Positions 1 to 7,726 of a stretch of DNA of 12,510 bases are shown here, piece after piece. The notes beneath the pieces are model-generated. The model saw only the letters and a list, made by a program, of their open reading frames with translations. It was not told the origin of the DNA and ran no database searches. Position 1 is the stretch's first letter. Every line of letters begins with the position of its first letter. Source of the stretch: CAZDJQ01 sp964505765 (GTDB taxonomy: Bacteria > Patescibacteriota > Microgenomatia > UBA12405 > JAHJSD01); assembly GCA_964505765.1 (NCBI GenBank), contig CAZDJQ010000026.1, positions 1-12,510 of the forward strand, read 5' to 3'. The translations under genes and the position numbers were made by a program.

Positions 1-28
1 ATGGTTACAATTATAGCGCATTTTGCAA

Positions 29-52
29 TTTCCTTTCTTTTAATGGTAAAAT
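29..52 (+). promoter_or_regulatory. Putative promoter of the 62-1858 gene
   Basis: A -35-like TTGCAA at 23-28 is followed after 18 bases by a -10-like TAAAAT at 47-52, so the span given covers spacer and -10. Transcription would begin near 59, only two or three bases before the ATG at 62, and no Shine-Dalgarno is visible there. This suggests a leaderless or nearly leaderless message. It was matched to consensus by eye only. Confidence 0.4.
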
Positions 53-61
53 AACGATAAT

Positions 62-1858
62 ATGTCAGAAAAAGAGCCCGGAATGTATTCACCAGAGGAT
101 GTGGACAGGGAGAGGGAAGCAAGAGAGGGGGAAGAGAGATATCGACCAGCTTATGAAGGTGGAGAAATTCAAGATAGGCTTATGGGAATTTCGGAGAGGA
201 GAGAGTTAAAGGAGGGAGATTTAGAAGAGATACAGAGGGAAGTTGAAAATGGCCTATTTTTTATGATGTCAGGATTAAGAAAAAGGAAGGAATACGAACT
301 TTCTCCTGAGAAAAACCCCAATTTGGATTGGGAGTTAATCCCTCTAAAGAACTTATTTTTGGATTTAACTACTAACGTTGATCGTCCGCAAACAAGGATC
401 CCAGCGGCAGTTGAAGCTGTTACTGAAGGATTGGCCGACAAGATCAGAAGAGATGAGGTCAAGATGGTTCCTGATGAAGGTGGAGAAACGCCTGACCCAA
501 AAGAAATAGAAGGACGATTAGAAAAATTAGCGGTTTGGGCGGATATAGTGCATAAGATGGATTTGAGGGCTCAGCAAAGGGCAGTTTCAGGTGATGACAT
601 GGGCACCTTGGTTAATATGGTGCTTAGAAAAAAGGACTTCCACACATATCAAACAACAGTTTTTCCCACTGGACCAGAATGGTGGGGGGCTTTTAATGGA
701 TTTTACAGTGAAGAGATAAGTAAGACTTTAACTAAGATAAAAGATCTTGGCAAAAATGGTGTTGACTATGGTGAAGGCAACCATTTAGATAGACCTTATG
801 CTGATAATAAAGAGTTTGAACGAGACCAAGTATTTTCCACTTGGCTAAAAGAAGTTTATGAGGCAGCGGGAGAAGATATGTTTATTACTTTACTCTCATG
901 GCGGTTAGCCCAGATTTTAGGAGTTACCGCCCGTTACGCAACCAAAGACAAAAAGGAGAAAGAGAAACAAGCCATTTATGATCAATCCGGCAATCCAAAA
1001 AAGAGTAGATCTGGAGAAATTATTAAAAGAGAAGTTATTACGCATAACCGTTCTGGGAACTCTTTATTATTAACGAATACCGAAATTTGGTCTCATTACA
1101 CTGCTTATCGAGCAATAGAAGAATCGGGATTGGCTAAGGATAGTGAGACTAAGCAGTGGGTTAGAATTAAACCGGAAAGATTTGTTTCTCATGGAGGGCT
1201 TACGGTTAAAGCATTACAGGAAATAGGTGACCCGATATTAAATCCATTTTTGGATTTTATTAAGTTGAAAACAGAGGATGAAGAGGAAATCAGTTTGTGG
1301 GAGTTGTGGGATGAATATGGTGTAGAGCCGAAGGATTGGCCGTTTAGAGATGGGGAAGAAAAGGAATTAGAGATTGGTGAGGAGTTTGAAGGACCGATTG
1401 GGTTTAAAGATGCAGCAGCATATGGTTTTATGTGGAATAGAGCAAACGCTATAATTGGAAAACTGATAAGAGGATCCCCCTCTGTAGATCAACTGTTTGA
1501 TCCTGGCTGGTGGCAAGAATCCCAATGGCGGCACGCAGCAAAACTTATTGGTAAAGATCCAGCTAAAGAAGACTTTTCACCCGAAAAGAGTCCTGAGGCT
1601 CAATTATTATTGGCTTATTTAAAAGTAAGAGCACCATCGAAAAAGTATCCAGAGGGAGCGCCTTTTCATCATGTAACTTTTACTGAACGATGGGAGGACA
1701 GAAATCCTGAAGAATCCAAAAACACACTATGGCATATTCTTATTCATCCTTACAATCTTGGCTTGATTGGTAGGGAAGAATGGAGATATATAGAGGAACA
1801 ATTGGGAGTAAGGCACCGATCTCCGGATACAATGCAAAAAGGGACTTTTATTTTCTAG
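62..1858 (+). CDS. Large soluble protein of unknown function
   Basis: I do not recognise this 598-residue protein. It has no signal peptide and no membrane segment, so it is probably cytoplasmic. The first 60 residues are very rich in Glu, Asp and Arg. Residues 90-290 look helical with scattered tryptophans, including a TGPEWWGAF stretch near 203-211. A Lys-rich segment lies near 294-324, and Glu-rich and Trp-rich patches follow in the C-terminal half, ending in GTFIF. There is no recognisable nucleotide-binding P-loop, zinc-finger or nuclease motif. The ATG at 62 has no Shine-Dalgarno but sits just downstream of a promoter-like pair. The gene converges on the VirB6/TrbL-like gene with a 14-bp gap, so it is transcribed separately from the pilus block, and a functional link to that block is only a guess. 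Its intact reading frame and length make it a real gene. Confidence 0.85.
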   Translation: MSEKEPGMYSPEDVDREREAREGEERYRPAYEGGEIQDRLMGISERRELKEGDLEEIQREVENGLFFMMSGLRKRKEYELSPEKNPNLDWELIPLKNLFLDLTTNVDRPQTRIPAAVEAVTEGLADKIRRDEVKMVPDEGGETPDPKEIEGRLEKLAVWADIVHKMDLRAQQRAVSGDDMGTLVNMVLRKKDFHTYQTTVFPTGPEWWGAFNGFYSEEISKTLTKIKDLGKNGVDYGEGNHLDRPYADNKEFERDQVFSTWLKEVYEAAGEDMFITLLSWRLAQILGVTARYATKDKKEKEKQAIYDQSGNPKKSRSGEIIKREVITHNRSGNSLLLTNTEIWSHYTAYRAIEESGLAKDSETKQWVRIKPERFVSHGGLTVKALQEIGDPILNPFLDFIKLKTEDEEEISLWELWDEYGVEPKDWPFRDGEEKELEIGEEFEGPIGFKDAAAYGFMWNRANAIIGKLIRGSPSVDQLFDPGWWQESQWRHAAKLIGKDPAKEDFSPEKSPEAQLLLAYLKVRAPSKKYPEGAPFHHVTFTERWEDRNPEESKNTLWHILIHPYNLGLIGREEWRYIEEQLGVRHRSPDTMQKGTFIF

Positions 1859-1872
1859 GAATTCTTTTATCG

Positions 1873-3375
1873 TCAAGTAGTAGTTTTTTTGATGAAACCT
1901 TGCCTTATTGCCTCAACTGTTTTCCCGATTGGGCCCTTTGGGACAATTTCTCCACTGCGGGTCTTTGTATAAAAAATGCGATCAGCCAATATTTGTTTTC
2001 CTTTTTCTGAAGCAACAATACCGCCGTATCCACCCAAAGTTCTCGCTGGGCCGAAAGCTTGGCCGATCATTGCGCCGTAGTCCATTTCTTGTCCCATGAG
2101 TTTCCTAATCATATCAGGAATTTGGGCTAAGATCAACAAAAAGCCCATGCCGATGATTGTTTTTACAAAAATATTAGCAATGGAGCCGCTGACAATACTA
2201 GCCAAGCCGGTATTTCCCAAAAGTTGTGGGGGTCCAATTAAAGGGGCAATCCACATTGGTTCTATCCCGATATTTTGAACAATTGCAGTTCCAATCATGG
2301 CAATAAGAAGTACGGCGGGAAAGATTAAAATTTCAGCAAATATCCCCTTTAACCAATTGCCAAAACCGCCAATCTGCATTCCTGGAATAGCCCCCAGCAT
2401 TATTTGTAATGGTGCTAAAATTATTGAGAGAATTATTTTAATATAAGCTTTGATTAACCCAAAAAGTAATTTGAGGAGAAGAATTAATCCAATTATTAAC
2501 CAGATAACTCTGACTAAAATTATTCCAATGCCTACGCCAGCAATTGTTCCAGTAAATGGGATAGTAAAAGTTCCTATTATTCCCCCCGTTAAAGCACCGA
2601 TAAGAGTAAGACCAGCCTTGCTTGAAAAGAACATGGGGAATAGGCCATAGAATCCAGAATTAATAACTGTTTGTGGTTCTGGTGGGAAAATGGTCTCTCC
2701 CGGGAATATTTCGACTAGGCCGGGGTTAACTCCTCCGGTTTTTAAAATATTTATCCCAAGTCCCATGAAGACATACATTAGGTCAATCATAAATCCGGCG
2801 ATGGCGTAGGAAAAAGTAACCAAAATTAAAGCGCCGATGATTTTGGGCAGGGCGTTGTTAATGGTAATTACCGCCTGCGGTGAAATTTTAACCCGGAGCA
2901 TGATTGCCAAGCCGATTCCAATAGCAATCAGCGCAAATAAAACATAGGTGATATTTCGAAACGCTTTCCAAATCGGAAGTATCGGTTGCAAGCCGGAAAA
3001 GCCGACACCTTGAGCGTAGGCGGTTTTCCCGCCTAAATTTTGCAGGACATCATAGGCGTAATAAACACCGGATGCCGGGGGAGTAGTATAAACTGAACCA
3101 ATAATTCCGGCTACGGTGGGCAGCGCTCCTGTATATGTGGTATTGCCGTCTTCATCGGTAGTTTGTTCCGACAACATGTCGTCGATTGAAAAAATAAGAT
3201 CATTAGTTGTATGTCTGTTCATTCCTTCAGAAGTAAGCTCGTCTTTATATTGGTCCCAGTCTTCTTTCGTAGTTGCGGCGTGAGTACGGGACGGAATTAT
3301 GGAAGCACCGACAATAGCAATGAATAAAATTAAAACTGAAATAAAAAGGTGTTTGTTAAATAATTTTTTAATCAT
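1873..3375 (-). CDS. VirB6/TrbL-like polytopic membrane protein of a T4SS-like apparatus
   Basis: This is a 500-residue integral membrane protein of the VirB6/TrbL type, the inner-membrane channel component in type IV secretion systems. An N-terminal signal or anchor (residues 7-25) ends in RTHA and is followed by an exported region to about 135. Hydrophobic segments then lie near 143-162, 180-205, 255-285, 286-307, 311-335, 345-368 and 395-420. The stretch APLQIMLGAIPG followed by GNWLKGIFAEILIFP (about 321-354) resembles the conserved core of this family. The charged tail after 425 is probably cytoplasmic. I place the start at the ATG at 3375. A TTG at 3390 would extend it by five residues, but it overlaps the TATAAT of the gene's own promoter. 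The gene follows the secreted glycosidase-like gene at the end of the minus-strand block. The family assignment comes from topology and motif memory, not a search. Confidence 0.75.
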   Translation of the reverse strand: MIKKLFNKHLFISVLILFIAIVGASIIPSRTHAATTKEDWDQYKDELTSEGMNRHTTNDLIFSIDDMLSEQTTDEDGNTTYTGALPTVAGIIGSVYTTPPASGVYYAYDVLQNLGGKTAYAQGVGFSGLQPILPIWKAFRNITYVLFALIAIGIGLAIMLRVKISPQAVITINNALPKIIGALILVTFSYAIAGFMIDLMYVFMGLGINILKTGGVNPGLVEIFPGETIFPPEPQTVINSGFYGLFPMFFSSKAGLTLIGALTGGIIGTFTIPFTGTIAGVGIGIILVRVIWLIIGLILLLKLLFGLIKAYIKIILSIILAPLQIMLGAIPGMQIGGFGNWLKGIFAEILIFPAVLLIAMIGTAIVQNIGIEPMWIAPLIGPPQLLGNTGLASIVSGSIANIFVKTIIGMGFLLILAQIPDMIRKLMGQEMDYGAMIGQAFGPARTLGGYGGIVASEKGKQILADRIFYTKTRSGEIVPKGPIGKTVEAIRQGFIKKTTT

Positions 3376-3389
3376 TTCTTTAGTTTTCA

Positions 3390-3419
3390 ATTATAGCTTT
3401 ATTTTAAGCCGTAAATCAA
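3390..3419 (-). promoter_or_regulatory. Promoter of the VirB6/TrbL-like gene
   Basis: On the minus strand a TTGATT (3414-3419) is separated by 18 bases from a perfect TATAAT (3390-3395). It lies in the 47-bp gap after the stop codon of the upstream 941-residue gene. Transcription would start about seven bases before the ATG at 3375. The pair implies that the membrane protein can be expressed separately from the genes upstream of it. Confidence 0.55.
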
Positions 3420-3422
3420 GTT

Positions 3423-6248
3423 TCATATTCCAAGCTGGCCGTGGTATTCGCCGGGATAGAACCTTTTTTCCCCGGCTTTTTGAGGAATATCAACACTGCC
3501 CGGGAATTTGAAATCGTCTCCGCCCAAGTAGGATTCAACTTTAAATTCTCCGGGTTCAGTTTGATAGTGTTGTCGTTGGTCCTCGCTTTCCGCTCCGCCG
3601 GAATAAACGCCGGAATCATTTCCCTGACCGATTTGAAAAAGGTTGTAGGGGTCGGTGTCTTCCCGGCCGGTTTTTTCTTTGATTGAAGCGTGTAATTGTT
3701 CAGTGGTTTCTCCGTCAAGATAGCCGTAAAGGAATTTAGCGCACTGCTCAAATTTTTGATAAAAAGGAATAATTAAGGTTGATTTTGATTTTATTTCATA
3801 ATCTCTTTCGCAGTAATTAGCCATCTGTTTTTCCACTTGCTGTTCAGTTTCTTCGCCGGTTTCCGGGTCAATAACTATTTGAGTTTCGGTGTAAGTTTCG
3901 TATTCAACTTCACAGTTGTCAACTTCTCTTCTGGAACTAAATCCTAAAAGTCTTTCCAACAGCCGTCCAAATACGGAATCGCTTCTGGCGGCATCAATAT
4001 TGGTCGGCGGCCCATCAGTATAGGGTAAGTTGCCCATATCACAGGAAAATTCCATTTTATCTGATTCGGTTTTAGTAATATTCTCAAATATTTCTCCCGG
4101 CAGTTCATTTTCCATCATTTTACCGCAGGCATTTAGAGCGCTGAGCCCTTGGGGTAGATAAATTTTGCTTATTTGACAGGCCCAATACTCATCCTCGCTT
4201 TTTTTAACGGTGTACCTGTCTTCTTCGCCGGTGACCGGGAAAGCACGGTAGCGTTGTTCGGGAGACATGTTGATGAAGAAGTCGTTAAAAACCTGATCCG
4301 GCCTTTCGTCTGCGTCTTTGCTTGATTCATAACAGGTTTCATAATAAGTGGCCAAGTCGCCGCCGCCGGTAAAATAATCCGCTAAAAATTTTCCCCGGGC
4401 ATAAGGTCCATAGATTATATCTCCTGGAACCGTCGGCTCTCCACCGGCGCAAATCCAATCATTAGCCACATTTGAACAAGCCTGTTCATAAGTGTAGGGC
4501 AGGTCATCAAAGTGAGACGGATTACAGCAGGCAAAAATTGATCCTTTGACTTCATAATTTCCGGGTTCCAGTACTTTTCTGCCGTCAGGGAGCTCCCGAG
4601 TGTGTTCTTCATCTTCTTTTAAAACTCCGCCCTGGCCCATTAAAACAATCGGCTGGTCAAAAACGGAAATATCCTCTTTTTCCTGCGGAATTCCGATTGC
4701 CGAACCTAAAGTCTCAGTCATTTCTCTATTAATAATTTCTTCTTGCAGTTCTCCGGGTATGGCTTTTGTCTGGTGGCCGGCTTGTAGATTTAAGCCCCGG
4801 CGGACCAGCTCTTCCATCCCTTCCGGGTCAGCGGCATTGATAAATTCTTGTTGATCGCTGAAGACCGAACCCGAAGCCCAATGATGAATGTTGAGATAAG
4901 CCTGCAGACTTTGAGCGACGCGGTGGTTCTGCCCGGTGAGGTTAAGCAGTCCAGCGACTACCTGATCAGGATCGTGCTGATCAGGGAAAAATTTTAAATT
5001 ATGTTTTATATCTCTGCCTTCCAGACAAACTTCGGCAACGGTGCCGGGCAGAGTAATTATTTGATTTTGTTGGTAATAACTCCGGTAAGGATCGTCGCCC
5101 GGATATTCTCCTTCAGAATGAGTCGGGGCGTAGGTTCCTTGAGAAATTTTAAAAAAGTCTTGAAATGAATTTAGTAATCGTTGTAAAAAAGACTCGTCAT
5201 TATTAACGCTGGAGGCGCCGCCGTAAGCGCCGATGCCGAATAAGGCTTCTTCCTCACTCGGCTGTCGGCCGTCCCGATTCCAAAGATCGTCAATTAATTT
5301 TGCCGTTCCCTTTTTAGTCGGGCCCGGACAAGTTTCACAGGCGCAAATATTCTGCAACGCATTTTTAACGCAGTCGGCCGCCCATAAATTCCAGCTGATC
5401 CCTTCCGGCCCGAATGAAAAAAGAGCGTAGCCGAGAATTTGGCCGTCATTGGTCCAGTTTCCAGCAATTGTTCCGCCGTCGCATTGGTGGCAGTAAAATT
5501 CGCACAACGGCATTTGGTCATAAATCGGATTGCCGTAATTACCTTGGTCTAAAGCACCGCTTTCGGTGATAATAAATTGTTTGCCGCCGACATCCACCCC
5601 GTAATTGTTTAATTGGTTTTTAAAATAACGCTCACCGCTTGGACAGGCAATATCCGGAGCATATATATGGATGGAATAAACATTAAAACTGTTGGCAAAA
5701 CCTGGCCCCCAAGCATTAAAAAAACTTGCAGTTTCCGGGTGATGCATGTCTATCGCCGGCGAAGTAATGACGACTCCGGGGTGATTGATACCGGCTTTTA
5801 ATAAATGGATATATTCAGCTAATCGAGAAGCACATTCATCAATTGATAAATTATTGCATTCCAAATCTCGGCGCATCGGCTCATTCCAGGGTTCAAAATA
5901 GATAGTCTTCCCGGCTAATTGATTGGCGGCTTGAGTCAGGGTGTCAGCCCATTTTTGGGCGATTGCACTGGCTTGGCCGGCAATGGCGTTGTTGCCGTCA
6001 TAAGTCCAGTTGGTATGGCCTCTGATTACACAGATTTCCGCTTTTTGGCAGACTTCAACGATTGATTCTGGGTCTTGGGGATCGGCAGAATAGACAATGG
6101 TTTGTTGTAAATTCTGATTAGCGGCAAAGTCGGCGTGTTCTTTGTTGGTAATAATGTTTACTTGCCCGTCAGCCGGAACCGGGGATATTGCGTAAAGACC
6201 AAAAGTTATTATCGATAGAAATAAAAATTTTTTAAATAATTTCATCAT
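3423..6248 (-). CDS. Secreted cysteine-rich protein with a GH-A-like (glycosidase-fold) N-terminal domain
   Basis: This 941-residue protein begins with a signal peptide (lysines at 3-7, hydrophobic core 8-20, likely cleavage near 26-29). Residues 30 to about 310 look like a TIM-barrel glycoside hydrolase of clan GH-A. FEPWNEP carries a candidate acid/base Glu123, IITESG carries a candidate nucleophile Glu229, and a His-x-Tyr motif lies at 194-196, as is common in that clan. Cysteines are abundant and often close together (67/73, 131/139, 249/253/256, 293/302/304/307, and CC at 574-575), which suggests disulfides and an extracytoplasmic location. I do not recognise residues 330-941. They contain short amphipathic stretches (353-367, 760-770) and no C-terminal anchor. 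The start (ATG ATG at 6248/6245) is 8 bases after pilin-like gene F, so the two are probably co-transcribed. An enzyme acting on polysaccharide, or a binding-only adhesin, are both possible. Substrate and activity are unknown. Confidence 0.7.
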   Translation of the reverse strand: MMKLFKKFLFLSIITFGLYAISPVPADGQVNIITNKEHADFAANQNLQQTIVYSADPQDPESIVEVCQKAEICVIRGHTNWTYDGNNAIAGQASAIAQKWADTLTQAANQLAGKTIYFEPWNEPMRRDLECNNLSIDECASRLAEYIHLLKAGINHPGVVITSPAIDMHHPETASFFNAWGPGFANSFNVYSIHIYAPDIACPSGERYFKNQLNNYGVDVGGKQFIITESGALDQGNYGNPIYDQMPLCEFYCHQCDGGTIAGNWTNDGQILGYALFSFGPEGISWNLWAADCVKNALQNICACETCPGPTKKGTAKLIDDLWNRDGRQPSEEEALFGIGAYGGASSVNNDESFLQRLLNSFQDFFKISQGTYAPTHSEGEYPGDDPYRSYYQQNQIITLPGTVAEVCLEGRDIKHNLKFFPDQHDPDQVVAGLLNLTGQNHRVAQSLQAYLNIHHWASGSVFSDQQEFINAADPEGMEELVRRGLNLQAGHQTKAIPGELQEEIINREMTETLGSAIGIPQEKEDISVFDQPIVLMGQGGVLKEDEEHTRELPDGRKVLEPGNYEVKGSIFACCNPSHFDDLPYTYEQACSNVANDWICAGGEPTVPGDIIYGPYARGKFLADYFTGGGDLATYYETCYESSKDADERPDQVFNDFFINMSPEQRYRAFPVTGEEDRYTVKKSEDEYWACQISKIYLPQGLSALNACGKMMENELPGEIFENITKTESDKMEFSCDMGNLPYTDGPPTNIDAARSDSVFGRLLERLLGFSSRREVDNCEVEYETYTETQIVIDPETGEETEQQVEKQMANYCERDYEIKSKSTLIIPFYQKFEQCAKFLYGYLDGETTEQLHASIKEKTGREDTDPYNLFQIGQGNDSGVYSGGAESEDQRQHYQTEPGEFKVESYLGGDDFKFPGSVDIPQKAGEKRFYPGEYHGQLGI

Positions 6249-6256
6249 GAAGCTGT

Positions 6257-6616
6257 TTATCCCGGAATGGAAAATTCGGTAACTCTAATTCCGGTAAACT
6301 CTTGAATTAATAAAAGGATAAGCCAGCTGAGGATAATCAGCACCAGGCCGATGAAAGCGTAGGTAAGGGTGTTTTTCGCTGACTGCAGTCCTTGTTTTTC
6401 TCCGCCGGCAAAAATAAGCTTAAAACCGCCGATAACAATCATTACTGCAAAAGCAATACCGGCTAAAGTTGAGGCGACTACAAGAATCCTTTCAAATAGG
6501 CATTCAAACCCCTGCAGGGTGGCCACATCATTCTCCGGACCACCTAAACAGCGATCATCCCATTCAAAACCTTGAGCGTATACCGGCTTTTGCAGTAATG
6601 TCAATAATTTATTCAT
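6257..6616 (-). CDS. T4SS pilin-like two-helix membrane protein F
   Basis: This 119-residue protein has a short N-terminal export segment with a VYA-Q junction (residues 12-15) that could be a signal peptidase site. An exported loop with two cysteines follows, and then two membrane helices (about 46-66 and 85-106) joined by a short polar loop. The loop reads GGFKLIFAGGEKQ, followed by SAKNTLTYAFIGL, the pattern shared with the other five paralogues here and typical of the T4SS pilin family of CPR bacteria (VirB2/TrbC-like in size and topology). Its ATG shares one base with the TAA of gene E (TAATG), and no Shine-Dalgarno is visible, so translation is probably coupled. It ends 8 bases before the glycosidase-like gene. 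It could be a minor filament subunit or a scaffold protein, and its exact role is unknown. Confidence 0.75.
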   Translation of the reverse strand: MNKLLTLLQKPVYAQGFEWDDRCLGGPENDVATLQGFECLFERILVVASTLAGIAFAVMIVIGGFKLIFAGGEKQGLQSAKNTLTYAFIGLVLIILSWLILLLIQEFTGIRVTEFSIPG

Positions 6617-6972
6617 TAATATAAGGTGGGAATTTCTAGGTTTAGAATATCAACGCCAAATAAGTTCCCAATTAATCTGACAATTGCCCAGGCAACAAAA
6701 ACAATAGCTAGACCAATGAGTGCGTGAGTAATTTGATTACGGGCATCTTGGACAGCTTGCTTGTCGCCTTGAGACGTAATCCAGCGGACACCTCCCAATA
6801 CTAAAATGGCAAAAAAGACTAAAGATACAATAACCAAAGTTAGTCTGATTAGACCGGAGACAATACTTGATATTGTCAAGTTTCCTAAAGTTGACCAATC
6901 GTCTCCCGGGCTGATTTCAATGTCTTGGGCATAAACAGCAATTGTCGGTAATAAATTTCTTAAGTTAATCAT
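6616..6972 (-). CDS. T4SS pilin-like protein E, candidate major subunit
   Basis: This is a 118-residue two-helix protein starting MINLRN. The N-terminal export segment ends in AVYA-Q, an acidic exported stretch follows, then helix 1, then the GGVRWITSQGDKQ loop with a downstream DARNQITHALIGL, and helix 2. I chose the ATG at 6972. A GTG at 6978 would add two residues, but it is part of the Shine-Dalgarno itself. This is the only gene of the minus-strand block with a strong ribosome binding site, and it also has its own promoter and a 46-bp leader gap. That suggests it is made in larger amounts than its paralogues, as expected of a main filament subunit, although abundance is inferred. The family call rests on the motif shared among all six paralogues. 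Confidence 0.78.
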   Translation of the reverse strand: MINLRNLLPTIAVYAQDIEISPGDDWSTLGNLTISSIVSGLIRLTLVIVSLVFFAILVLGGVRWITSQGDKQAVQDARNQITHALIGLAIVFVAWAIVRLIGNLFGVDILNLEIPTLY

Positions 6973-6975
6973 GTT

Positions 6976-6984
6976 CACCTCCCT
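6976..6984 (-). promoter_or_regulatory. Strong Shine-Dalgarno that decides the start of pilin-like gene E
   Basis: The minus strand reads AGGGAGGTG, matching eight of nine bases of the ideal AAGGAGGTG, and stands three bases before the ATG at 6972 (five bases from its GGAGG core). The GTG inside it is therefore not the start codon. Confidence 0.75.
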
Positions 6985-6997
6985 TCATGAGACTGTT

Positions 6998-7012
6998 AAA
7001 GCAATTTGCTTT
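6998..7012. repeat. Short inverted repeat in the leader of pilin-like gene E
   Basis: AAAGCAA and TTGCTTT form a perfect 7-bp inverted repeat around a single central base. It overlaps the predicted transcription start near 7011. It is too AT-rich and tightly spaced to be a convincing terminator and could be an operator. Chance is also possible at this length. Confidence 0.3.
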
Positions 7013-7017
7013 ATAAA

Positions 7018-7046
7018 ATTATAATCTAGGTAAAATAATTTGTAAA
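7018..7046 (-). promoter_or_regulatory. Internal promoter ahead of pilin-like gene E
   Basis: On the minus strand TTTACA (7041-7046, five of six consensus bases) is followed after exactly 17 bases by a perfect TATAAT (7018-7023). The -10 overlaps the stop codon of gene D. Transcription would start near 7011, giving a leader of about 39 bases that carries the strong ribosome binding site. Confidence 0.6.
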
Positions 7047-7354
7047 TTTTCAAGATTCTGCAAACCAAAAATTTGTCCGATCAGCCGTAAGACGGCAAAA
7101 GCACTAAGTAGAATAACCAACCCGATTAAAGCCCCGGTTAATTGGCCCTGAGCCTCTTGAACTTTGTTTTTATCTCCTTGTGAAGAGATAAACTTATAAC
7201 CGCCGAAAATTAAATTAATCAGAAAATAGATAACGCCGATTAAAAGCAGCCAGTTAATTATAAAAGGAAGGGCGCGGTTAAAAAAAGCCACTCCGTCTTG
7301 GTCGGGTCCGCCGGGCAAAAGTGGATTAGTAATTCGTTGTGCTAGTAAATTCAT
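7019..7354 (-). CDS. T4SS pilin-like two-helix membrane protein D
   Basis: This 111-residue protein has a short N-terminus (MNLLAQRITNPLLPGG) without a clear cleavable signal, then helix 1 (about 30-50). The family loop GGYKFISSQGDKN, with EAQGQLTGALIGL, follows, then helix 2 and the tail LIGQIFG. The loop and the second-helix entry closely match gene E, so the two may be the most recent duplicates in the set. Its ATG overlaps the TAA of gene C by one base (TAATG) and no strong ribosome site is present, which points to coupled translation. Membrane location is clear. A role in a filament or secretion scaffold is inferred from the family. Confidence 0.75.
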   Translation of the reverse strand: MNLLAQRITNPLLPGGPDQDGVAFFNRALPFIINWLLLIGVIYFLINLIFGGYKFISSQGDKNKVQEAQGQLTGALIGLVILLSAFAVLRLIGQIFGLQNLENLQIILPRL

Positions 7355-7725
7355 TAAATTCCGACTTGATTAATTAATTCGCCGATATTCAAAAAATCAA
7401 TTCCTATTAGAGTTCCGAATAGAGAAAGGAGGAAGATTGCGGCAACCACTAAAAACAGCCCGACAATAGAATTTTGGATTTTTTGCTGAGCCTCTTTGAT
7501 TTTTTGATTGTCCCCGCCGGCTGACATAAACTGATAAGCGGCAATAATAAAATTAAACAAAAACCAAATAGCAGCGGCAACGGTCAGAATGCCGACAACG
7601 GCGGATAAAACATCTACAAAAACGGTTAAAGCCGCTTCCGGGCCTTGGCCCTCCTGCAAGCCGATTCTTCCCGGACCTCTTAATTCCCCTAAGGGGACGG
7701 CAAAAGCTTTTTTGATTAAAGACAT
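7354..7725 (-). CDS. T4SS pilin-like two-helix membrane protein C
   Basis: This is a 123-residue protein starting MSLIKKAFA. I prefer the ATG at 7725, one base after the stop of gene B. An in-frame start at 7773 would add 16 residues but would overlap gene B by 47 bases. A GAGGG about seven bases upstream, within the last codons of gene B, can serve as a ribosome site. The N-terminus KKAFA may be a short export signal. An exported stretch with LRGPGRIGLQEGQG follows, then helix 1, the family loop YQFMSAGGDNQ, EAQQKIQNSIVGL, and helix 2 ending LFGTLIG. It is one of six paralogues, and its individual role is unknown. Confidence 0.74.
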   Translation of the reverse strand: MSLIKKAFAVPLGELRGPGRIGLQEGQGPEAALTVFVDVLSAVVGILTVAAAIWFLFNFIIAAYQFMSAGGDNQKIKEAQQKIQNSIVGLFLVVAAIFLLSLFGTLIGIDFLNIGELINQVGI

Positions 7726-7726
7726 T

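Noticed and set aside
3376..3390. TTG start at 3390 for the VirB6/TrbL-like gene
   Set aside because: It overlaps a perfect TATAAT with a -35 at 18 bases, and a good ATG with a signal-anchor sequence follows at 3375.
3416..3751. 111-codon minus-strand frame inside the glycosidase-like gene
   Set aside because: It is a low-complexity shadow of the larger frame, with no start signal and no recognisable product.
6973..6978. GTG start at 6978 for pilin-like gene E
   Set aside because: The GTG is part of the Shine-Dalgarno, and the ATG at 6972 has the right spacing.
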